A DNA stretch of 64,000 nt from Todiramphus chloris collaris (lineage: Eukaryota; Chordata; Aves; Coraciiformes; Alcedinidae). The notes beneath the pieces are model-generated. The model searched no databases. It was not told the origin of the DNA and worked only from the letters and a program-made list of their open reading frames with translations. The stretch lies in assembly GCA_025345505.1 (NCBI GenBank), contig JANVCC010000048.1:5112888-5176887 (forward strand), written 5' to 3'. This document shows, one piece after another, positions 34,754 through 45,860 of this stretch (positions are counted from its first letter, which is position 1; each line of letters starts with the position of its first letter). The position numbers were made by a program, and so were the translations under genes.

Positions 34754-37700
34754 TACTGGTGCCTATTTTAAAACTGGGAGCATCAGGATGGCCCTGAATC
34801 AGACTGAGGTGGACAAACAAAAAAGAAATAAAGGTTCAGGAATTTTAATACTATTTGAACAACTTCTTTTATTGCCTTACGCTGTCCTTTTAAGAACATA
34901 CTGATTATGATTCTAAAGCTAAAGTCAGGCTTTGTGTTTGTATAACTTTCCTATTTGAGGATCACAATGTACTATATGAGCATTGGATTATTTTCACACA
35001 CACACCTTCCGAAATGAGGTACTTGCCGTATTAGTAAGTAAACGATGTAAACTGCCTTCGCTCATCTGAAGTACAGCCCAAACTTCTTCTTAGTGGACCT
35101 TATTCACTTATACCTTTTAAATATACCTATGTACAAAGAATACATATGGAAAATAAAATAACAGTAAATTTGTCAACTGTGTAAAATACTCAGACAATGA
35201 ACTATGAAAATTATTAGGCTTCTTCAGTGTTGATTAAAAACTACACTAGTTGGTTTCATATATATATATATATAAAATATTAATCCTGAAAAGAGAAAGT
35301 ATGAAGAAGAATAATAAATTTGGAATGCTTTCAAACATACTGATTTTCTGGGGGTTTCAGAGGACACACTTTTGTTTAATCGTATTTCTGGGCTGTTGCC
35401 AGGCTGTCATTACTTCCTGGAGCTGAATCTCTGGATGTCAGGGGTTCTCCCCTGGAGCTGCATCTATAGACATTAAAGATTCAGAGTTGATACATACCTT
35501 AAGCTAGGAGAGATGGGGGACTTGGGTCTAATTACAGTTTATGCCCCTTTAAGGTTCTTTAAGTTTAATGCAGAATCCTTGATGCAAATGAAAATCAGGT
35601 CCTCAGTCACTTCAAATGTATTCACAAAAAAGGTTAAAATTCTTTTTAACTCCCTCTTCTTATCAAAGTCTTGGAAAAAGAGCCTTTTCACAGACACTGA
35701 GGTACTGCATGTTTTATCTGAAGTCTGCTGTTTAAAAAGGGTGATTGGTTTTTCCACATTAAGAGCAAAATAGCAGGAGATCTGTGTTTCACTAACTCTT
35801 ACACATACCTGCTAGCAACAGAGAAGCTCACTATTCAAAACAAAATGGCATTTCTGGGTTTTAACTCCAGGACTTGCAGGGCTCAATTCCTTTGGCCTTG
35901 TCTTAAATTAAAAGCCAGAAATTATTTCCCCATGAGACTTCAAGTTCGATCTTTGCCAAGGCCATGGGTCACTTTATTGCATCCAGAAGTTTACTCCAAA
36001 CTTAGCTGGTGATGTGTCGATGTGATGAGGTTTCAGCACATGATACTTCATAGTGACTGAAGCTGGTTCCCATGACTTTTTTAATTCAGTTGGGGAATAG
36101 GAGCATATAAAATCCTAATATAATTCTCAGGTTTTATTACACCATCTTGCTGTTTTCCAGAAATGCAAGCAGGACCTTTGATTTCTCACTTCTGTCTGTA
36201 GCCCATAGAGTTATTCACAGGAAAGAGAAATAAAACTGCCATGTAGATGCACTGCAGTGAAAAAAAAATATTACTAATTAAATGTGGAGCGAGTGACTAC
36301 AATAAAACCTCTTGGTAATACGCCTGGCCACTGTGGGACAAGAGGTCATGCCTCACATGCCAAGAATGACAGCGTGATGCTACAGGGGTTTGAGAACCAG
36401 TTGGAGAGTCAGTTCTCTAGTTCAGTGACCTCACTTCAGCGGGAACTGTATAAACACAGAAGCTGACCGAGTAAATTTAGATGTATTTATAACTCTCTTG
36501 TGTAGTGAAGTACACAAAAAACAAGGGATGTAGAAATTATGGATTGCCAGTAATGGTAAAAGAAAACAACAACAAACACAACTTTAAATGTATATAATAC
36601 AGAGCAGGCAAGTAAAAAACGGCACCCTTCCAGGGAAGACTGCCCATGGCTCGGTGACACTCAGCTTTACCACACCAGAGTCCTTTTTCTCTCTGGTTTG
36701 CCTCTAAGAGGTGCCTCCATCTTATTTAACAGTCTGGACAGAACAGATTGGCTGAGGTCCTCTGAGAAACTTGCAATAACATTAAGACTTCCTTGCCTCA
36801 GTGCCTAACTGGAAAAGGAGAATATAGTTTTCTTGCCCACTGGGTATCACACAGAGAAAGTATTCAAATTATTTCTTTAAAATGAAAAGAAGGAAATACT
36901 AAGAACTGCCTTAAAAGGAATTAAAGAACTATTTTAAATTTCTTGAGGATAAAATGAAAACTCTTCTCAGTCCAGTCTCCCACACATCCCATTCCCATCC
37001 ATTTTCTAGATGATGTAAAACAAGTCAGGAAGCAACACAGGAGATTGTAATTTTCATTAAAGCCATTGATCTGTCTTGTGATTCAAAAGAAATTCTCTCA
37101 TCCTCAGCTCTGCTAGACAGTGCTTCATGTATGCCACCTTTGCCCTCCCAGTACGTCCAGTGCAAACTGTATGCTGGGACAGTCATCTGCAAGAAGACCC
37201 AACAGGCAAGTCTTCCACATTATGAAGCTGAAACACAGAGATATTGCAAAAAAAACACACACAAATGAAAATTTTTTTTTTTTTTATGAGCACAAGTAAT
37301 AAACCATCTAGAAAACTAGTACAGGGCCCACGACACAGATCAAGTGTTAAAAGGAGAGCTGGCTGTGCAGGCATCCTGCTCTAGTCACTGCCTTGAAAGG
37401 TCTCTCTGTGAGCTGTAAATTTCATCCAAAGGTTTATTTCTTTGAAGCGTCTCTTCACCGTCAGCTTAACAGTTTCATGAACTCCAAATTCTAAGCAAAA
37501 ATAATTTAATCCTTCAGTCTCTGAAGCACAGCATCCTCTATTGCTATGCAGCATTTCTAGAGTAAGACAGACAGTGGCAGAGTATAATTTCCTGGCTTGC
37601 AGTTACAAAGGGCATTCTATGCTTTCTTTAGGAAAAAAAGGCCAGATTTAAATGTTTTCAGTCTTCTAGTATTTGTGCCTCTTTTCAGGCTTTATTGACA

Positions 37701-39017
37701 GTGCTACAGGAAGTTTTGTAGCAAATGCCTTTTATCCCTTAGGATGTGTAGCAGCTGGGCTGGCTGACGGACTTACAACTCTGCACATTTTTCAAATGTT
37801 TCCTTAACTGCTTTTTAGGAACAGCTATTTTTATAAACCTTTTGTAGCTTCTAATTTGCCCAACCTTTATGGAAATTTCTTTCCAAATGAACAGAAAACA
37901 GTCTCTTCGTTACTTCTGAATCACTCGTTTCTGTCCTTCCCACTTAATCTTGTGCTTGTTTTCAGTTTCCCTTCCTCGTCTTTATTCTGTTTGTGAAAGT
38001 TTATTTTCCCCTTGTTTTTGAGTGCAATTTAATTTTTCCTATCTTCCTATTTGTAAAAATATTTTTATTTATGCACATATATCTCTCACCCTTCCATTTA
38101 AAAAAAAAAAATCTGGTTGGTTTTCTCTTTTCCTTCCCATTGCTATAGTTCTTTGTAGAGATTTTTGAGTCCGCAGCATTAGTAAAAATATTTTGTGATG
38201 GTGAGAGAAGTGAGTTTGCTTCTTCCTGCTTGCAGGCCTGCAGGCTTCCTCTCAGTCAGGCGGGTTTCCTTGGCTTCTCGGTAAGAAAAACAAAACAAAA
38301 AAAAAAAGAGACAAGAACTATGTGTTCTTGGCTTGTCATAGTATTTTACTACCTTGAAGGACAGAGATCAACTTGTTGAGCATAAAATGAAAACTTTAGA
38401 ACAAGCAGCTTGGGTTGTTTTTTTTTTTTTTAATAATTTTTATTTGGCATCACCAGTCAAGCCTTTCATGTTGTTGGAATCTATTGCTGTCTTTGAAAAA
38501 TCAGTCATCCTAAGCTGGTACAAAATCAGTTCAAAGAGAGATTTTTCTTACTCTGTGATTTCTTAGAGGCTTTTGAATGTGTCACCTCAAAAGGAGGATA
38601 ATAAATACTTAAAATGTGTTCTTACTCTCTCCTATGAAGCAATAATAATGGATATAAATTCTGGCCTTCCACATATCACAACACAAAAGCTATGTTGAAA
38701 GAATATTAAGAGGTTGAGAAGTCAAATCCTGAGAAGTTAGGAAATGCCAACCAGCAATATTTTGGCTTCCATGCACCTCTGCATGATGATACAGTTCTTA
38801 GTTATATATGTGTACCATTAAAAAAAAAAAAATGGAAAGAAAGGAAGAAAACAGAACAGAAAGTTCACGAAGTGATGAATTACTGTGTATTTGCTTTCTC
38901 TTTCTGGCTAGGTGGGTGATCCACCATACAGACCTCTGTTGTTTTGACTAACGGACTGACCACTAGTAGTGATGGATCCTCATATTTTGTGCAAATGAAA
39001 TTGTATGGTTTTGACTT
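34754..39017. other. AT-rich non-coding stretch, no gene recognised
   Basis: No exon or RNA gene recognised over about 4.3 kb. Contains a (TA)n run at 35258-35274 and several A or T homopolymers (37269-37284, 38099-38111, 38419-38431). Confidence 0.55.
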
Positions 39018-39135
39018 TTATAGAATCATTAAGGATGGAAATGATCTTCAAGATTACCAAGCCTAACCGTCTACTAAATATTACCAGAACCACTAAATCA
39101 TATCCTGAAGTGCCACAGATAGACACCTTTTAGTG
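39018..39135 (-). mobile_element. CR1 LINE, 3'-terminal relic
   Basis: TATAGAATCATTAAGGATGG followed by GATCTTCAAGATTACCAAGC and ACCACTAAATCATATCCTGA is the reverse complement of the extreme 3' end of CR1. Highly truncated and diverged. Confidence 0.82.
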
Positions 39136-42100
39136 TGCAAATATATGTTATTGTTGGGTAAAATATGAAAGTTAAGCATCTTGGATCCTTTCCAGGATTT
39201 GGAATAGGATGTGCTCTTTTGTGCAAGACTCTTCTGCTTGTTATCCCTGAACTGGATCCTTTCTCTTTGTACCTACTCCTACAAGTTTATCTTCTACCAC
39301 TTCAGCAGATTGAAGTCCATCAGTTACTTCACTCATAGACCTCTCCCCAGTCTCGCTCTTCTTGTGCAGTCAGTTTTAAGATAAGATCAACATTGTTATC
39401 TGAAAACCTCCATTTGGCCATCCCCTAACACTTGGAAGTACTTGAACTCTGAAGAGCTGGGGTTCATCTAGTTGATGCAGTTGCCATAGGCTCCTCTTAC
39501 AGTCAGAGGAAAAGAAACTGCAACTTACAAGGCACTTTGAGACTTGAGGAGATAAATTGCTGCCCAGACTTATCTAACGCATTGTCTTAACACCCATTCA
39601 CTCTGAATTTTATGCAAAGGTGTTTCTTAGTAACATACTAACTGCCATTCCAACTGTTGGCAGCACTTGTTTCAGATTTTCTTCTCTTTTTTTTTTTTTT
39701 TTTTTTTTTTCCTGAGCTGTTATCTTTTTAGATCTGCTCAATTTCTTGGATTTTTTTCTCCATGTTTATTTTACTTGCCTGTTCTGCTTAGCTGAGCTGG
39801 ATCTTGGCTTCTTTATTATCTTAATTGGCATTTCGGCTCTTTCTTCCAAGAGCAGTGTTTCAGCATTTAAAGGTTTGACAGGTTAATGATGACAAAAAGG
39901 AATATACTTAAATCTCATTATATTTTTCCACTTCAAAGAGTTTTCCTCATATTTATTAATGTATCTTCACAATATTTAAGACTGAACTATCACTGCTGTT
40001 TCAAAGCTAGGTAAGCCAAGGTGCAGACATCAAAACCTAACCTTCTTGTATAGTTAACAGGTACAAATAGCCAGCAGGAGGCCTAATCTGTGGGAAGCAG
40101 GAGAGGTCTGGTACCTTGAGCTTTTTCAAAGCGTGTGTTTGGTGTTGTCCAGCTTCACCAAACTCCTCGAATCCATGCTCTGCTGTACTGAATTTAAATA
40201 CCTTATCTTTAAAAAACCATCATATTCTCATAGGCTGCTGTAGCACTCCAAACTTCACTGTCTAAACCAAAACTAACCTGAACCAATCCCTACCTGGTCT
40301 AAACCAAACCAGCACTGTGCAATAACACCTTCCTGCACCTGGGTGGATTTTGTCTATACGTGATATAAAATGCCTCCGTGTACACTAAAGTTCAAGAGAA
40401 AAGAGCAGACTAATGGTTAATGTTCTCAAACTTCACGGATTACGGGAGGAACTATTAGAGTTGTCTGTTCAAGCTGCTCTCTCCCCATAAAGGCTGCAGT
40501 TCAAAGCACTGCAGAAGACAGCGGCTCATCCCTCTGCTACAGAATATTGGCATTGCCACTTGTGCTGATAGATGGCAAAGGCATTACCGTGCAAAGATCT
40601 CTATCGATTTAACTCTCAAAATACACTGCCTCACTAAATATGAAAAAGCAACGTGTGCTTTAATACGATGATTTTTTTTTTTTCATCCATTTATTATGCT
40701 AAACTACTAATACTCGTTCTAACTGGAGCACGTGAACACTGTATGTCACAAAACAGGCAGGTAAACTCTTCGGCTCTGTCTATGTGATAGTCCACTGCCA
40801 CTCTTAGAATTTACAGATGATGGAGGAAGAATGTTCTCCATATAGTATTTATCCTAAATCATTACCAATGCAATTGTTAGAACAGTATCTCCATTGAAGG
40901 CTGGAAAAAGAGAAAGTAAGGTCTTCATCAGGTATCATGGCTCTCGTTTTATTCTATTGTAGTGATTGTACATTTGTTACCAAGTTCTGTTTACTTTCAT
41001 TTCTAAGTATGACCTCATTCTATCCCTTTGCTTTAAAGAAAAACTCATTCACAAAACCCCGTAAAATAGAATTGAGATCACTTTTGTATAGAATACTCAT
41101 GAAACAGTACTCCTAAATATCATAACCTAGGAGGCTGAGGTGCTACTCCACACAAAACATTCTCTTCAACAAGTTACAATGAATCATTTTTCCCAGCATT
41201 GTTTTAAAACTTGATATCCCAGACTGACAGTAATTACCGCTGCTACAAAGTTTCTGCAGTTCATTGTGCACACGGTTTGAGAAAAATTAATATACTCTCC
41301 ATTTAGAAATAACTGATCTTTTCTGTGAATATGGAAAACAGCCTGTAACGGAAGGTTATATTGTCATCAGATCTCTTTTCTTTTTCACCAGCAACAGATA
41401 AATCCATCGTGGTATTTTGTTCTATCTTTTGAAATGAAAACTAATAGCTAGTAAAGGCGCAAACAGATTTGCACATCAGAATTAATATTTTGTGTCTCTC
41501 TAAGTGGCATGCAATATATCAAGCACCATCCTATGCTAATTATGCCTCATTTGGGGTTCCAAGACACAGTACACATACTGAATATAGTAGTGGTTTTGCT
41601 TAAGCCACAGTTAAGACTTGTATGTCTTAAGAGGAATTGTAATTAAGTTCACTTGGAGGATTCACCTTCAAATACATTGCATTTCATAGGGTCTGTAACT
41701 GCAAAACTTCGGTAGGCACAAAAAGGTGAAGACTGTTTATTTTTAAATTTCAGTTCCTGCTGAAATTTCAGATGCCTTTTAAAGTGAAGTATTCCGAGCA
41801 CGGGAACTGTTACTTCAGATACAGAGCCTCCAAGTGGAACACACGCCCGAAGGACAGCATCGAGTCAGAAATGTACCTCGGTTCTGCAATGACTCGGAGC
41901 CAGCCTGCCTGTTGTATCCCCTCACGTTTCATTTGCCAAGATGAAGCGACTGTGTTCGTAAACGTAGGATTTATGTTCAAAATAACCAATTTGCATAGAT
42001 TGCCACGAAATCTGCGCTAGAAAAGAGCCTAAACTTTTCGTTTCTTTTTATTGTTCGGCTCCACTGGAAAAACAGTTTGCAGGGCCAAAGACTGAGGATA

Positions 42101-42719
42101 TGTGCTTCCTCAGCTGTCGCTTTGCAATGAGCTGCAGAAACAGATTTTCAGGAAACTGCACATATATTTTAAACATATTTCTAATTGTTAGCACACTGTG
42201 CAAACCTACGCAGTTCAAGTTTCAGCCTCAGGTACAGAAACGAGGATAGTTGGAAGGCGTTCCATATTCCTTGTATCTTCTCCCACGGTTTTTGCCATAT
42301 TTGGTGCTTTTGGACTTAATACCACAGCAGCATCGTGATTCTAAGCACGCGATAGCAAAAGACATCAGAATTAAATGCTTAGCCTAAGCCCATTTTCCCC
42401 CTTTCCCTTGCTCCCACTTCCCAGGAGCTGTGCCAATGCTGCTTCACAGATTCTTTGTTCCAGCAGTGGCTCGGGTGACCTTGCCATCCTTTCTCCAGCA
42501 AAGGGCTGTGGCACAACAGAACAGGTGGGCTGAGCGTGGGCTTGTAGGGGAGGCGTTGTCCTGGCAGACCACATGCCAGAGAGGAGGTTGTGAAGATGGA
42601 GACAGTCCTGCATCGCAGGATGATACTGCAAAAGGAGGTGACTCCAATGCCTCTCTTTGCAGTTGTGCAGGCAGAAGCCCTTTTCTTCCTCACGAGGATC
42701 ATCTTTCTTGAAGAACGGA
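39136..42719. other. Non-coding stretch with possible conserved elements
   Basis: No gene recognised. There is a 24-bp T run at 39687-39710. The 41440-42010 part is repeat-free, with homeodomain-like words (TTAATATT, GCTAATTATG) and a 9-bp hairpin at 41745-41768. An 82-codon + frame at 41772-42020 starts just after the hairpin but resembles no known protein. Confidence 0.45.
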
Positions 42720-42795
42720 TCATAGAATCATAGAATGGTAGGGGTTGGAAGGGACTTCTGGAGATCATTGAGTCCAACCCTCCTCATGTTTAGCC
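42720..42795 (-). mobile_element. CR1 LINE, 3'-terminal fragment
   Basis: ATCATAGAATCATAGAATGG, then GGGGTTGGAAGGGACTTCTG and GATCATTGAGTCCAACCC, is the antisense 3' terminus of a young-type CR1. It is cut off after about 75 bp and followed by an A13/T10 run. Confidence 0.92.
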
Positions 42796-43014
42796 CCCCC
42801 AAAGATGGTTAGAAGGAAAAAAAAAAAAATTTTTTTTTTACTTTTTTCCTGGATGTTTTATTTCCCATTTCTTTTCTCACCTATGTATTCTATTCTTCCC
42901 TTCTTTCTTCTGGACCAGGTCACATCCCTCCTGCCCAACTCACTTCTCCCTTCAGCCTTCCCTTATATCACATATTTTCCTATTTCTGTCACACTTCCAT
43001 TTTTCTTCTTTTGT

Positions 43015-43975
43015 AGAACCATAGAATCACTCAGGTTGGAAAAGACCTTTAAGATGGAGTCCAACTGTTAACACTGCCAAGTCCACCACTAAACCATGTC
43101 CCTAAGCACCACATCTACACATCTTTTAAATACCTCCAGGGGGGGCAACGCAACCACTTCCCTGGGCAGCCTGGTCCAGGGCTTGACAACCCTTTCAGTG
43201 AAGAAATTTTTCCTAATATTCAACCTAAACCTCCCCTGGTGCAACTTGAGGCCATTTCCTCTTATCCTATCACTTGTTACTTGGGAAAAGAGACTGACAC
43301 ACACCTGGGCGCACTGCTGGCTCATATTTATCCATCTGTTGACCAACACCTCCAGGTCCTTTTCTGCCAGGCAGCTTTCCAGTACCCCAAGCTTGTAGCA
43401 TGGCCGGGGGTTGTTGTGACCGAAGTGCAGGACCTAGCACTTGTTGAACCTCGTACAATTTGCCTCAGCCCATTGATTCAGCCTGTCCAGATCCCTCTGT
43501 AGAGCCTTCCTACCCTCAAGCCGATCAGCACTCCCACCCAACTTGGTGTCATCTGCAAGATTACTGAGAGTGCTCTCAATCACCTCATTCAGATCATTGA
43601 TAAAGCTATTAAAGAGAACAGGCCCCAGTGCTGAGCCCTGGGGAACACCACTTGTGACCGGCTGGGTTGAAATCCATTCACGACCACGCTGTGGGCCTGG
43701 CCATCCAGACAGATTTTTACCAAGAGAAGAGGGTGCCTGCCCAAGCCATGAGCAGACAGTTTTTCCGAGAGAATGCTATAGTAAAATGGTGTCAAAGGTT
43801 TTGCTAAAGCCCAGGTAAACAACATCCAGAGCCCTTCCCTCATCCACTAAGCGGGTCACCTTTTCACGGAAGGAGATCAGGCTGGTCAAGCAGGACCTGC
43901 TTTTCATAAACCACGCTGACTGGACCTGATCACCTGCTTGTCCTGTACATGCTGTGTGATGTCCAATCTAAACCC
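43015..43975 (-). mobile_element. CR1 LINE, long antisense copy with internal deletion
   Basis: Antisense CR1 beginning ACCATAGAATCACTCAGGTT. It runs through the 3' region (CCTGGGCAGCCTGGTCCAGG at 43163) to about 43290. It then jumps to a more internal block (GCGCACTGCTGGCTCATATT) and continues through TTGGTGTCATCTGCAAGATT (43543) and GCCCTGGGGAACACCACTTG (43636) to GTGTGATGTCCAATCTAA. The jump implies loss of a few hundred bp. It is abutted on the right by an oppositely oriented CR1. Confidence 0.93.
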
Positions 43976-44581
43976 TTGTGGCCAAGAAGGGCAGTGGCAT
44001 CCTGGGGTGTGTTGGAAGGGCTGCGGTTAGGAGGTGGAGAGAGGTTCTCCTCCCCCTCTACTCTGCCCTGCTGAGACCTCATCTGGAATATTGTGTCCAG
44101 TTCTGGGCCCCTCAGTTCAAGCAGGACAGGGAACTGCTTGAAAGAGTCCAGTGCAGAGCCACAGACAAGATGGAGTGGAACATCTCCCTTATGAGGAAAG
44201 GCTGAGGGAGCTGGGTCTCTTTAGCTTGGAGGAGACTGAGGGGTGCCCTCATTAATGTTTATAAATATGGAAAGGGTGAGTGTCAGGAGGATGGAACCAG
44301 GCTCTTCCCAGGGACATCCAAAGACAGGACTCAGGGCAACGGGTGCAAGCTGGAATGTAGGAGGTACCATGAAACATAAGGAGAAACTTATTCACGGTGA
44401 TGGTGACAGACACTGGACCAGGCTGCCCAGAGAGGCTGTGGAGCCTCCTGTTCTGGAGACATTCAAATCCCACCTGGATCACACATTCCTGTGTGACCTG
44501 CTCTAGGTGATCCTGCTCTGGCAGGGGGGTTGGACTGGATGATCTTTCGAGACCCCGAACATTGATTCTGTAATTCCGTGA
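43976..44581 (+). mobile_element. CR1 LINE, sense copy between two antisense copies
   Basis: Sense CR1 from TGTGGCCAAGAAGGGCAGTG through CATCTGGAATATTGTGTCCA and CTTATGAGGAAAGGCTGAGG to the terminal ATTGATTCTGTAATTCCGTG. It begins directly where the left antisense CR1 stops and ends directly where another antisense CR1 segment starts. The junctions suggest insertion into, or recombination within, a CR1 cluster. Confidence 0.93.
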
Positions 44582-44870
44582 ACCTCTCCTGGCACAATTT
44601 CAGGTCATTTCCTCTTGTTCTATCACCTGCTACCTGGGAGAAGAGACCAACCCCTGCCTCAAGTAGTTGTAGAGAGCTTTAAGGTCCAGCACCTCAATGC
44701 CCTTCTTGTAGCGAGGCCCAAATCTGAACACAGCATTTGAGGCACAGCCCCACCGGTGCTGAGTACAGGGGGACAATCACTGCCCTAGTCCTGCTGGTCA
44801 CACTGTTTGACACAGTCCAGGATACTACCGGCCTTGCTGGGCTACTACCGGCTGGCACTCAGCTGCCCGT
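44582..44870 (-). mobile_element. CR1 LINE, antisense internal fragment
   Basis: Starts mid-element at ACCTCTCCTGGCACAATTTC, reads through CATTTCCTCTTGTTCTATCA, then skips to the ACCTCAATGCCCTTCTTGTA and ACACAGCATTTGAGGCACAG blocks and ends near CGGCCTTGCTGGGC. The 44582-44680 block duplicates one already present in the antisense copy at 43225-43295. It is therefore a different insertion, not the remainder of that copy. Confidence 0.87.
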
Positions 44871-44989
44871 GCTCCCCTCGGACCCTGTGCTTGCAGGTCC
44901 CTCACACCCATTTCCCAGAACCACTCCTGTGCTTTCCAGAGCCTCCTTTTCCCAGCTTGCCTCCCTGAAACACCCGACCCGCAGCACAA

Positions 44990-45860
44990 GGACGGTCTGT
45001 TTTAGGGACGCCTGGCAGCCCGGCTGCCCCCACAGCGACGACTGGTTGGGAAGGGAAGCGGAGCGATCACTGGGGAGTCACCCACGCAACACAGCGGGGC
45101 TGAAGCCCGGACGCTGGCGCCCGACCCCACAGCCCCTGACCCGCGGCTTTCCCGCCAACATCCCCCCCTCCCCCCCCGGCAGCGGCACTGCGCCTGCGCG
45201 GCGGGCGGGGCGGGGCGGGGCGCGGTGCGGCGGGGAGCCCACAGGCACCGGGCCACGCCGCGGGTTGTGACGCCACGCTGCGCCGTCGCCGTGACGTCGC
45301 GGAGGCGTGACGCAGGCACGCAGAGGGGCGCCTGTGTAAGTTGCCTTCCCCCCTGGCAGTGGGGGCCGTTACCTGCCGTAGGGGCGGCCGGGGCCGGCGC
45401 GGGGCGCGGCTGAACTCGGTCCTTTTCTTCCCCCCAAACGCCCGACGGCGGAGGCGCGGGGCAGGGGAGGCCGCCCCGCTGGCGGTCGGGAAGCAGGAGG
45501 CGCTGGGGCAGCGGCTCCCCGCGGCAGCGGGCGCCTTCCCCGGCCCGGCTCCCGGCGAGCCCGAGGGGTCCGCCATCGGGCCCTGCCGCCAGGGCTCCGC
45601 GTTCCTGAGTCCCCCTCCCCCCCCCCCCCTCCCAGTCACACAGGAGAGCGGGTCCTGAGCCCACCGCAGTGCAGCCGGGCCGGCGGAGAGCGGGCTCACC
45701 CCCGGCACTGGGGCCGGCCGTGTGTGCGGGGCCTGCTCGCTTCCCACCGCCGGGGGCCGGGCGCCGGGCGCGGCCTGCGGGGCGTCAGCGGCGCTGGGCC
45801 TGGCGCTGTACGAGCGCGGGGCTAAGGCAGCCACCCCGCACTCCTGCCTTGGGGGGTGTG
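44990..45860 (+). promoter_or_regulatory. CpG island, likely housekeeping-type promoter
   Basis: About 870 bp of dense CpG in an otherwise AT-rich window. Visible sites, left to right: an NRF1-like GCGCCTGCGC at 45191-45200; stacked GC boxes (GGGCGGGG repeats) at 45203-45220; TGACG at 45268; a near-consensus CRE TGACGTCGC at 45292; TGACGCA at 45308. No TATA box was seen. NRF1, SP1 and CREB/ATF sites together are typical of TATA-less promoters of broadly expressed vertebrate genes. Direction is inferred as rightward from the splice donor at 45336 and the T-rich strand bias downstream. A possible minus-strand donor (GGCAG/GTAACG, near 45369-45378) means divergent transcription cannot be excluded. 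Confidence 0.75.
45225..45335 (+). other. Possible non-coding first exon
   Basis: If transcription starts near the GC boxes, the first good donor on the + strand is GT at 45336 (TGT/GTAAGT). The interval contains no ATG, so the exon would be 5' UTR only. The start is a guess and only the donor is seen. The host gene is not identifiable because no downstream coding exon is recognised. Confidence 0.35.
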
